Of a stretch of 41,583 bases of DNA, positions 32,202 to 39,313 are shown piece by piece. Numbering within the stretch: the first letter of the stretch is position 1; each line of letters begins with the position of its first letter. A model generated the notes under the pieces. The model did no database searches and had not been told where the DNA came from. It saw only the letters and a program-made list of their open reading frames with translations. Source of the DNA: an uncultured Prochlorococcus sp. (GTDB taxonomy: Bacteria > Cyanobacteriota > Cyanobacteriia > PCC-6307 > Cyanobiaceae). The stretch is from NCBI GenBank assembly GCA_902535185.1, contig CACAST010000007.1, forward strand, positions 1 to 41,583, read 5' to 3'. The translations under genes and the position numbers were made by a program.

Positions 32202-33824
32202 TTAAACGTGTTGAACCACCTTATTATAACCCTTTAATTCAATTTCTTTAATAAGAGATTTGCCTGTCATTTCTATTGGTATTGGGAGATTTAATAATTG
32301 CAATAAAGTGGGAGCAATATCTGCTAAGCCGGCATTATCTCTTAAATTAATTTCATTTCCCATATTTGGTATTTTTCTTTTTTCCCCCTCAATCAAAATT
32401 AGTGGAACTTTATTTGTTGTATGTGCTGTCCATGGTTCTCCTTCAGCTCCTTTCATTACCTCTGCATTACCATGATCGGCTGTAATAAGAATGCTTCCAC
32501 CCATCTCTCCAGTTGCATTAACTATTTGACCTACGCACTTATCTACTTTTTCTATAGCTTTAACTGTTGCATCCATGTTGCCTGTGTGACCAACCATATC
32601 AGGATTGGCAAAATTTATAACAACAAAAGCATAATTCCCACTTTTAATTGCTTTAGAGCAACTAATAGTTAGTTCCTCCGCAGACATTTCGGGTTCCATA
32701 TCATAAGTTGCAACTCTTGGAGATGGGATCAAATGTCTCTCTTCTCCAGGTAACGGAATTTCAACTCCTCCATTGAAAAAGTATGTTACGTGAGGATATT
32801 TTTCAGTTTCCGCGGTTCTATATTGTTTAAGTCCGTTTTCTGAAACTATTTGACCTATAAAATTATTAAGTGATTCAGGAGGAAAAGCAACTTTAACGGG
32901 AAAGTTTGGATCATATTGAGTAAAAGTGATTAAATCTAGATTTGGATAATTTTTTCTTTCAAAGTCTGAGAAGTTATTGCTTGAAAGGGATTTGACTATT
33001 TGTCTTGCTCTGTCTGGACGAAAGTTAAAGCAAATTAAACTATCACCATCTTTAAGATAGTTTTCAGACATTCGTATGGGCTCTATAAATTCATCGGTTA
33101 TGTTTTTGGCATAACTTTTTTCTATATAATTCTGAGGAGAAATATTTGATATTGGAATATCTGGATCAGTTAAATTAGAATATGCTTTTTGTGTCCTATC
33201 CCATAATAGATTTCTATCCATTATCCAGTATCTTCCACATATGGAAGCTATTTGTCCTGTGTTAAATTTTTTTATACATGATTCTATTTGATTTAGATAT
33301 TTAGAGGCACTTTTCGCAGGAGTATCTCTTCCATCGGTAATAATGTGTATTGCAACTTTTTTGATTTCATTATCAGATGCCCATTTTATTAAACCTAATA
33401 AATGATCGATATGACTATGAACTCCTCCATCCGAACATAATCCCGTGATATGCAAAGTAGAATTATTTTTCTTTAATGAATCAGCCATCTCTTTTAACTC
33501 ATTTACCAAGCCTAATTGATTATTTTTTACGATATTTGAGATCCTTACAAGTTCTTGTTGTATTATTCTTCCCGAACCAATGGTAAGGTGCCCTACCTCT
33601 GAATTGCCCATTTGACCATCAGGGAGGCCTACATCAGATCCACTGGCACTTATCAGGGTGTGTGGATAAGCGTGCCATAATGAATCCATAATTGGCGTGT
33701 TGGCACTATTTATAGCATTATTTGATTTTTCTTTTCGATATCCCCATCCATCTAGTATTGCGAGAACTACAGGGCTCTGGGGAACACTTAATCTTTTTAT
33801 ATTTTTGCTGCTAATCTTTGACAT
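32202..33824 (-). CDS. gpmI: 2,3-bisphosphoglycerate-independent phosphoglycerate mutase
   Basis: A 540-aa, metal-dependent (alkaline-phosphatase fold) enzyme interconverting 3- and 2-phosphoglycerate in glycolysis and gluconeogenesis. The N-terminal metal site is [10 protein letters not shown] (Asp25). The phospho-serine loop is [12 protein letters not shown] (Ser75). Later metal ligands are in [11 protein letters not shown] and [11 protein letters not shown]. The length is usual. It is co-directional with secG and divergent from pyrR. Confidence 0.97.
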   Translation of the reverse strand: MSKISSKNIKRLSVPQSPVVLAILDGWGYRKEKSNNAINSANTPIMDSLWHAYPHTLISASGSDVGLPDGQMGNSEVGHLTIGSGRIIQQELVRISNIVKNNQLGLVNELKEMADSLKKNNSTLHITGLCSDGGVHSHIDHLLGLIKWASDNEIKKVAIHIITDGRDTPAKSASKYLNQIESCIKKFNTGQIASICGRYWIMDRNLLWDRTQKAYSNLTDPDIPISNISPQNYIEKSYAKNITDEFIEPIRMSENYLKDGDSLICFNFRPDRARQIVKSLSSNNFSDFERKNYPNLDLITFTQYDPNFPVKVAFPPESLNNFIGQIVSENGLKQYRTAETEKYPHVTYFFNGGVEIPLPGEERHLIPSPRVATYDMEPEMSAEELTISCSKAIKSGNYAFVVINFANPDMVGHTGNMDATVKAIEKVDKCVGQIVNATGEMGGSILITADHGNAEVMKGAEGEPWTAHTTNKVPLILIEGEKRKIPNMGNEINLRDNAGLADIAPTLLQLLNLPIPIEMTGKSLIKEIELKGYNKVVQHV

Positions 33825-33961
33825 ACTTAGATCAAATTCATTTTTAACTGATCCAACCTTAAATTTAGCTTTAAACGTTACTCTTTAACAATTTATATTT
33901 AACATAGTTAGCTTTTGCTAATTTATGAAAATAGTAGACGACATTTATTTATTGATAAATC

Positions 33962-34498
33962 ATGTCCAAGAAAACAAAAAAGATCGTAATACTTAATGAA
34001 GTTGAGCTTAGAAAAACTATTTCGCGTTTAACTTCCGAAATTATTGAAAAAGTTAAAAAACTAGATAACCTTCTGTTGGTTGGTATTCCGACTAGAGGAA
34101 TTGAGCTGACCGAAGTAATAGAAAAGGAATTATTCTGTAAGACTGGTTTAAGAGTTAAAAAAGGAATAATTGATCCAACTTTTTATAGAGATGATCAAAA
34201 TAGAGTTGGAACTCGCCTAATACAAGCTACAGATATTCCAACTCCAATTGAGAAACAAGAAATTCTTTTAATAGATGATGTAATTTACACAGGTAGAACA
34301 ATTAGAGCTGCGATGGATGCTTTATATTCATGGGGCAGACCCCAAAGAGTGATGTTATTAGTAATGGTAGATAGAGGTCATAGAGAATTGCCTATTCAAC
34401 CAGATTTTTGTGGTAAAAAATTGCCAACTAGTAAAATTGAAAGTATTAGTTTACGTTTAAAAAATGTTGATAATGAAGAAGGAGTATTTCTTGAATAG
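33962..34498 (+). CDS. pyrR: Bifunctional PyrR: pyr operon regulator / uracil phosphoribosyltransferase
   Basis: A 178-aa phosphoribosyltransferase-fold protein. The PRPP-binding motif is ILLIDDVIYTGRT (101-113), and GIPTRG (41-46) forms the pyrophosphate loop. In Bacillus PyrR binds pyr mRNA leaders; in cyanobacteria the RNA role is unproven and it may act mainly as a uracil salvage enzyme. It is monocistronic here, converging on the Hsp70-like gene with an 8-bp gap, and no pyr genes are adjacent. Confidence 0.92.
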   Translation: MSKKTKKIVILNEVELRKTISRLTSEIIEKVKKLDNLLLVGIPTRGIELTEVIEKELFCKTGLRVKKGIIDPTFYRDDQNRVGTRLIQATDIPTPIEKQEILLIDDVIYTGRTIRAAMDALYSWGRPQRVMLLVMVDRGHRELPIQPDFCGKKLPTSKIESISLRLKNVDNEEGVFLE

Positions 34499-34506
34499 CT
34501 TTGATT

Positions 34507-36075
34507 TCAAAAGATATTTCCCAAATTATACTCTCCTAAAAATTCATCTTTCATATCAAAACACTTAACTAATAAATCAGCACTTTTAGTAATTTTAAAA
34601 AAAAGTTTTAAGTTGTCTTCTCCAAGAATAGATTCATTTTCTAATACTATTTTGAGTGGTTTTTTTTTCCATTTTATAATTTCTTCTTCATTTTGAACCT
34701 CTGATAACTTTGGTAATCCATTTTCGAAAATAACATCATATGATCTTTCTTTTTGTGTCTCTCCAATTATTATTTCGAATATTTTCTGGTTATGTTTACT
34801 GGCCTGAAGGATTAGTTTAAATGGGTTTTCAGTTGGCCATATTTGACCTCTACAAAAAATGGGATGCCAAAAGTGTTTTTGTTCTCTTTTATTAAATAGT
34901 CTTATGGATAATCCTTTGTTTAATATGTCTTTAATTTTTACCCCAGGAGTCATTGCTAAAGCTCCCAAGGCTATTGATTCTATAGGAGGCGGCGACTTAA
35001 TTTGAATCTTTGAAATTTTTTTTGTTATCCATTCTTTAATCAATGGTATTTGAGTTCCTCCACCAACCAAAACAATTGAATTTAAGTCGTCAAACGTGCA
35101 AAATTTGCCTCTTGCTTGATTTAATAAATCTTTTAGTAAAGAATTAAGGTGATTCAGAAGATTATTTTCAATGAGTATTTTCTCAAATATTTCCTTACTT
35201 AAGTAAAATTCTTTTTCTTGATTTTGTTCATTAAATAATTTTATTGGATATTTATTTTCATATTTGATTGCAGATGAACTGAGCTTACATTTTAGTTTTT
35301 CTGCCTTTAAAAGATTAGTAACATAATTATTACCAGGAATAAAATAATCAACTATCCATTGATCAAAATCTTTCCCACCAATTTTTGAGCCTGTTTTTCC
35401 AATTATTTCTGCACACCTTATTTTTTGTTTTGAAATTGAGCTTACATTATTACCTTTAAATTTTAATAGTTCAGCTATTGGTCCAGATTTTCCTTCTCCT
35501 CCTTCTATTTTGACTATATTCATATCAACTGTACTTCCTCCAATATCTAATGTCATGATTTTCGAGCCAAATGGTATATTTATACCTAAACTTGCAGCAG
35601 TAGGCTCATCAACAAGGGCTATTTCATCTACGGATATTTCTTCGCAAAGGTTAACTAACCATTTTCTATAACCCTTATATGTATCTATTGGAGCAGTTAA
35701 AACAAGTCTTTTAATTTCATATTTGCGAGGAATGTTTGCCCACAAAATTTGAAAAAATTTTTCGCCACATTCATTCGGGTTTAAAATATTTTTTTGGTTT
35801 ATTTTTTCAATAGAATTTCCAATCAATCTTTTAAAATTCGAATGAAAAAACAAATCAGAATTTGAGTTGTCCCTCATTTTTAGAGCACTAAGACCAATTT
35901 TAGGAATCTTCGAAGGTTCCTCGAACCAAACGACTGTAGGAATAACTCCTGGAGATGATGTAATGTTCGGTATTTCAACTAAAATAGAATTGATATCTCT
36001 TTGATCTTGAAAAGCTACTACAGTATTTGTGTTCCCTAAATCAATAGCAAGTGTTCCAGATAAGTTTTCTTCCAT
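34507..36075 (-). CDS. Divergent Hsp70-like (DnaK-type) ATPase
   Basis: A 522-aa protein with an actin/Hsp70 ATPase domain. Phosphate 1 loop: AIDLGNTNT (10-18). The connecting motif is VDEPTAASLG (155-164), phosphate 2 is LDIGGSTVD (176-184), and the adenosine motif is VLVGGGTQIP near 345. The C-terminal part (about 390-522) is short and poorly conserved compared with the roughly 630-aa DnaK, with no DnaK-type substrate lid or EEVD-like tail. Client and partner are unknown. Cyanobacteria usually have several dnaK paralogues; this appears to be a specialised one. Confidence 0.88.
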   Translation of the reverse strand: MEENLSGTLAIDLGNTNTVVAFQDQRDINSILVEIPNITSSPGVIPTVVWFEEPSKIPKIGLSALKMRDNSNSDLFFHSNFKRLIGNSIEKINQKNILNPNECGEKFFQILWANIPRKYEIKRLVLTAPIDTYKGYRKWLVNLCEEISVDEIALVDEPTAASLGINIPFGSKIMTLDIGGSTVDMNIVKIEGGEGKSGPIAELLKFKGNNVSSISKQKIRCAEIIGKTGSKIGGKDFDQWIVDYFIPGNNYVTNLLKAEKLKCKLSSSAIKYENKYPIKLFNEQNQEKEFYLSKEIFEKILIENNLLNHLNSLLKDLLNQARGKFCTFDDLNSIVLVGGGTQIPLIKEWITKKISKIQIKSPPPIESIALGALAMTPGVKIKDILNKGLSIRLFNKREQKHFWHPIFCRGQIWPTENPFKLILQASKHNQKIFEIIIGETQKERSYDVIFENGLPKLSEVQNEEEIIKWKKKPLKIVLENESILGEDNLKLFFKITKSADLLVKCFDMKDEFLGEYNLGNIF

Positions 36076-36173
36076 GTGAGATTTTAAGAATCAATTAAGT
36101 TCTTTTTGTAATTTATGTTTTGAAACGGTCGAATAAACTGTAAAATATATTTTATAGTAAAAAATTTTTTTTA

Positions 36174-36410
36174 ATGAAAATATCAAATAATGCAGGTATT
36201 GATCCTAATGATCTTGCGAAAAGAGGTGAAAGCTTAATAAGAAAATCAACTAATAGATACCTAACCACTGTGAAAATTGCTTTCAGAGCTAAACAAAGAC
36301 GATTTGATGATTTTGATGGCTTATTGGAGGAGTCAACTATTAAACCTGTCCAACGGTCAATTATTGAATTAAGCGATGAACAAGATCAACCAGATTTACT
36401 TCCAGGCTAA
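36174..36410 (+). CDS. rpoZ: RNA polymerase omega subunit
   Basis: A 78-aa cyanobacterial-type omega. It aids assembly of RNA polymerase around the beta' subunit. [30 protein letters not shown] is the conserved core (the residues near 17-47), with an acidic end [12 protein letters not shown]. The gene is followed 2 bp later by the DUF1818 gene, so the two are one transcription unit. Confidence 0.92.
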   Translation: MKISNNAGIDPNDLAKRGESLIRKSTNRYLTTVKIAFRAKQRRFDDFDGLLEESTIKPVQRSIIELSDEQDQPDLLPG

Positions 36411-36412
36411 TT

Positions 36413-36784
36413 TTGGTAAAAGACCAAAATGAATGGAGATTACTTAGAGATTTTAAAAAAGGCAAATTTTGCTTTTTAATTGGTGTTGATAATTGGTCAA
36501 TCGAGTTACAAAAAAGTGAATTCTATTCTCTCTACCTTCTACTAATAAAAATTAATGAACAACTATTAGTTATCAAGGATGAACTAATGGATGAGGAATC
36601 AATTACTTTAGAAATAGAAAAACTACCTTGGCATATTTGCTTAGAGGGGAAAAAAAACGAATGGAGTTTAAGGTTTGTTTTTGAAAGTCAAGACCAAACT
36701 AGATCCTTCGAAATGTATTGGCCGATACCAATTGCACAAAATTTATTTTATGAAATAAAAAACATGTGGGAATCAATGGATTAA
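36413..36784 (+). CDS. DUF1818-family protein
   Basis: A 123-aa cyanobacterial protein. EWRLLRDFKKGKFCFLIG, NWSIELQKSEFYSL and LPWHICLEGKKNEWSLRFVF match the DUF1818 pattern as I recall it. No function is known. The start is TTG 36413, 2 bp after the rpoZ stop; no in-frame ATG precedes the conserved segment, and the ATG at 36429 is in a different frame. Confidence 0.75.
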   Translation: MVKDQNEWRLLRDFKKGKFCFLIGVDNWSIELQKSEFYSLYLLLIKINEQLLVIKDELMDEESITLEIEKLPWHICLEGKKNEWSLRFVFESQDQTRSFEMYWPIPIAQNLFYEIKNMWESMD

Positions 36785-36847
36785 AAAATAAATAAAATTG
36801 GAAATTTTAGAAAATATTTCCCCCTCCAAAAAAAATTTTTTCACAAC

Positions 36848-36900
36848 TTTTCCACAAATTTTTTTAGAAAAATATTTGTGGATTTAAGGTATGTGGAAAA
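36848..36900. promoter_or_regulatory. DnaA-box-like cluster
   Basis: TTTTCCACA occurs at 36848-36856 on the plus strand and 36892-36900 on the minus strand; both are one base off the TTATCCACA consensus. Between them AAATCCACA is on the minus strand at 36877-36885, which keeps the ATCCACA core. No dnaA, dnaN or other origin marker is in the window, so this may be a titration or regulatory site rather than the replication origin. Confidence 0.5.
36852..36881. repeat. Inverted repeat within the DnaA-box cluster
   Basis: CCACAAAT (36852-36859) and ATTTGTGG (36874-36881) are perfect reverse complements around an AT-only centre apart from one G. The arms overlap two of the DnaA-like boxes. There is no following T-run, so it is not an intrinsic terminator. 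Confidence 0.5.
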
Positions 36901-37097
36901 CTTCTTATTTTTTATAAATCTTTATATTTCAGCAAGATTTAATTTTATAAAATTAATTTCTATGACTCTCGTTTTTATGACTGGATTCTCATTTTTCTTT
37001 GACCTGAGACTGCTTCTAAATAATACTTGTTGACTATTTAATGATTTTGGAGAAAACTGTATTTTGTAGATTTAATTTTCAACAAATTTTTTTTAAT

Positions 37098-37349
37098 ATG
37101 CAAGGGTTAAATTATCAAGAAAATTCAAAAGTTTTACATCATAAAGATGAAGTAATAAGTTTTAAATGTGAACTTCAAGAAAATCTTCAAAAGGCTATGA
37201 AAGAATTTGTTGAGGAGCATCCTAACTGGGATCAATATAGGATATTACAAGCTGCTATTGCAGGATTTTTGATGCAAAAAGGTTTCCAAAATAGGGATTT
37301 AACGAGACTCTATATTGGCAATATGTTTTCAATGAATTTTAAAGAATAA
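37098..37349 (+). CDS. DUF2811-family small protein
   Basis: An 83-aa protein. The region ELQENLQKAMKEFVEEHPNWDQYRILQAAIAGFLMQKG matches the DUF2811 pattern (residues about 25-62, given in parts). It resembles a ribbon-helix-helix-like small regulator, but no function is established. I choose ATG 37098 over the upstream ATG 37041, because the 19 extra residues (MILEKTVFCRFNFQQIFFN) look non-coding and a TTGACT-like promoter element at about 37030 would leave them too close to transcription start. Confidence 0.75.
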   Translation: MQGLNYQENSKVLHHKDEVISFKCELQENLQKAMKEFVEEHPNWDQYRILQAAIAGFLMQKGFQNRDLTRLYIGNMFSMNFKE

Positions 37350-37354
37350 ATTTT

Positions 37355-37819
37355 TTATATTTTTTCTATTAGTATTTTTGCTATATCATCTTTGACAGGT
37401 AGGATAGATAACCTATTTCCTTTTTTTACAACTAATAACTCATCCTCATTAAATAAAATCTTTAGTTCAGGTAAACTTAAAATTTTATCGGACTTAAGTT
37501 TATATTTTACTTTTACACAATCCCATCTCGGATTATCAGGTACCGATTTTGGATCAAAATATTTTGAATCTTTATCAAATTGAGTAGGATCAACAATATT
37601 TAGCTCTATTACCTCCATAAGTCCTACAATACCAGGAGGTTTACAGTTCGAATGATAGAAAAAAACCATATCTCCTTTTTTCATCTTCCTCATAAAATTT
37701 CGAGCCTGATAATTTCTTATTCCATCCCATAAAGTTTCCCCCTCATTTTTTAGAGTATCTATGCTGTAAGCATCGGGCTCACTTTTCATTAGCCAGTAGC
37801 TTGGTTCCTGTTGTGGCAT
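37355..37819 (-). CDS. EVE-domain protein
   Basis: A 154-aa single-domain EVE (PUA-like) protein. It begins SYWLMKSEPDAYSIDTLK and has WDGIRNYQARNFMRKMKKGD and FFYHSNCKPPGIVGL, which together mark the family. EVE domains bind modified nucleobases in DNA or RNA; many bacteria keep a single-domain copy of unknown role, and others fuse it to McrB-like or HNH restriction proteins. Its direction is the same as the HNH and helicase genes, with a 153-bp gap. Confidence 0.9.
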   Translation of the reverse strand: MPQQEPSYWLMKSEPDAYSIDTLKNEGETLWDGIRNYQARNFMRKMKKGDMVFFYHSNCKPPGIVGLMEVIELNIVDPTQFDKDSKYFDPKSVPDNPRWDCVKVKYKLKSDKILSLPELKILFNEDELLVVKKGNRLSILPVKDDIAKILIEKI

Positions 37820-37972
37820 GGGATCTTGGCGAAATTATAGGGTTCGAATAAAGTTTGAATAACTTTTTTAGATATAAATTTATTATCCATCAAATAACCT
37901 ATTTAGGAAAGGCAATGTTGCTTTAGGGGTATGGGGTTATCTGAGTTATTTTCAAATGATGAATTATAGTCA

Positions 37973-39313
37973 CTAATTTTTTGGTATTTTAATTGGATGA
38001 TTTTTGAAATTATTTTTTAATTCTTTGTAAATAATTTCTCTTTTATGTTCGAGATATTTTGGAAGTTTTTTATCTGTTTCTATCAGTCTTATTAGCTCTG
38101 AGGAATAGTCGGTATATATTTGCTCGTTTTTCCAATTACCAGAAATTGAATCTTTTTTTGTTTTTTCTTTATGGTCTTTTGGACTTATGAATTGGAGATT
38201 ATTTACACTATTAGATTCAAGATTGCATAATTTATTAGCAGTATGACTTTGTGACCATTCCCATTCACAAAGAGGTTTTATATGATCAAGTTCATAATTT
38301 CCATTCTTAATATCTTCGATTGTTAAACCTTGATTCTCTAAGACCTGTTTTATATTTTTTTCAAAAATTTTATTTAGATCAAAAGTATATATTTTTTTAT
38401 TTTTTATTTTACGAAGAACTTTTCCAACTCTATTTCTTATCCTCTCTACATAACGATATATAGGATCATTTTCTCGCCTCGATTTTAATTGTTTATTTCT
38501 TTTGAGCTTGTTCTCTGGTTTTTGTCGTGAATTTTTTTCATATATTTGTATCTTTGAAGGATTTTCTTTTTTGAAAACTTCTTGTCTAAAGTTATGACAT
38601 ATTAAGCAACTCCCATTACTTGTCAAATGAACACTAAAGTGACCTCTTTTGCACGCTTTACCAGGAAAGTAATATTTTAGATTCTGTTTTTTAGCCACAT
38701 AGCATGGAAGAATTGGTCCAATACATTGAGGGTCGGCTGCGCATCTAAAAGCACCACAGGATAACCTACCCCTAGCCTCCTTTAGTTGTTGTGGTTTTCT
38801 CTCCACTTTTTTGCCACATATACATTCACAAACCCAGACACCTCTGCGTTCATTTTTGGAACCTCTCCGCCCTTCTCCTGAAATAAAGTTTTTTGCCGTT
38901 AATGCACCAAAGATTTTGTTAGTGAAATCCTCAGTCCTCCTTTCACTAGCGAGACATCCACAACTCCTTGTAGGATCTTTTTTTGCATTTAGCCTCTTTC
39001 CAGTAATGATTTTTTGTTTGCCACAATCACATATGCAAAGCCATCTTGCTCTTCCCTCCTTATTATTTTCAACTCTTTGACTAACTAAAAGCTTTCCAAA
39101 TCTCTTGTTTGTTAGGTCATTAACTTTTGTGCAACCACACGAAGGATTATCTCTTTTAAGATTTTCCTTTCTAACTAGGATTTTTTTATCTAAATTGCAA
39201 TCGCAAATACACCACCACCTAATTGTCTTTCTTTTATTATCAGCATTAGGACCTCTACTTAAAACAAGTAGTTTGCCGTATTTTTTACCCGTTAAATCGT
39301 TGAGTTTAGACAT
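37973..39313 (-). CDS. HNH nuclease with three tandem zinc-ribbon-like modules
   Basis: A 446-aa protein. Three related modules occur in tandem at residues 6-62, 66-120 and 129-191, each of the form D-[LF]-T-x-K-x-[YF]-G-x-L...W-x-C-x-C-x-C...S-C-G. Cysteines are 35/37/39/59/61, 93/95/97/118/120 and 162/164/166/186. A fourth zinc knuckle follows: C-x3-H...C-x2-C at Cys221, His225, Cys236, Cys239. The C-terminal HNH fold has LDHIKPLCEWEW (His344), NNLQFISPKDH (Asn372, His381) and Lys-rich follow-up. Similar modules occur in phage and mobile-element HNH proteins. The ATG directly follows the helicase stop (TAG-ATG), so translation is coupled. Target is unknown. Confidence 0.85.
   Translation of the reverse strand: MSKLNDLTGKKYGKLLVLSRGPNADNKRKTIRWWCICDCNLDKKILVRKENLKRDNPSCGCTKVNDLTNKRFGKLLVSQRVENNKEGRARWLCICDCGKQKIITGKRLNAKKDPTRSCGCLASERRTEDFTNKIFGALTAKNFISGEGRRGSKNERRGVWVCECICGKKVERKPQQLKEARGRLSCGAFRCAADPQCIGPILPCYVAKKQNLKYYFPGKACKRGHFSVHLTSNGSCLICHNFRQEVFKKENPSKIQIYEKNSRQKPENKLKRNKQLKSRRENDPIYRYVERIRNRVGKVLRKIKNKKIYTFDLNKIFEKNIKQVLENQGLTIEDIKNGNYELDHIKPLCEWEWSQSHTANKLCNLESNSVNNLQFISPKDHKEKTKKDSISGNWKNEQIYTDYSSELIRLIETDKKLPKYLEHKREIIYKELKNNFKNHPIKIPKN

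Larger units (their letters stand above)
36785..37097. other. Intergenic spacer with DnaA-box cluster
   Basis: 313 bp between the DUF1818 gene and the preferred DUF2811 start. It contains the DnaA-box-like cluster at 36848-36900 and otherwise AT-rich DNA. A TTGACT at about 37030 could be the -35 element of the DUF2811 gene. I see no RNA gene or other open frame worth calling. Confidence 0.6.

Noticed and set aside
36848-36900. Interpretation as the chromosomal origin
   Set aside because: Only three boxes and no dnaA, dnaN or other origin gene nearby; cyanobacterial origins of this group are expected next to dnaN, which is not in the window.
37820-37972. tRNA remnant or attachment site between the EVE and HNH genes
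   Set aside because: No cloverleaf, tRNA 3' end or matching direct repeat could be found by eye.
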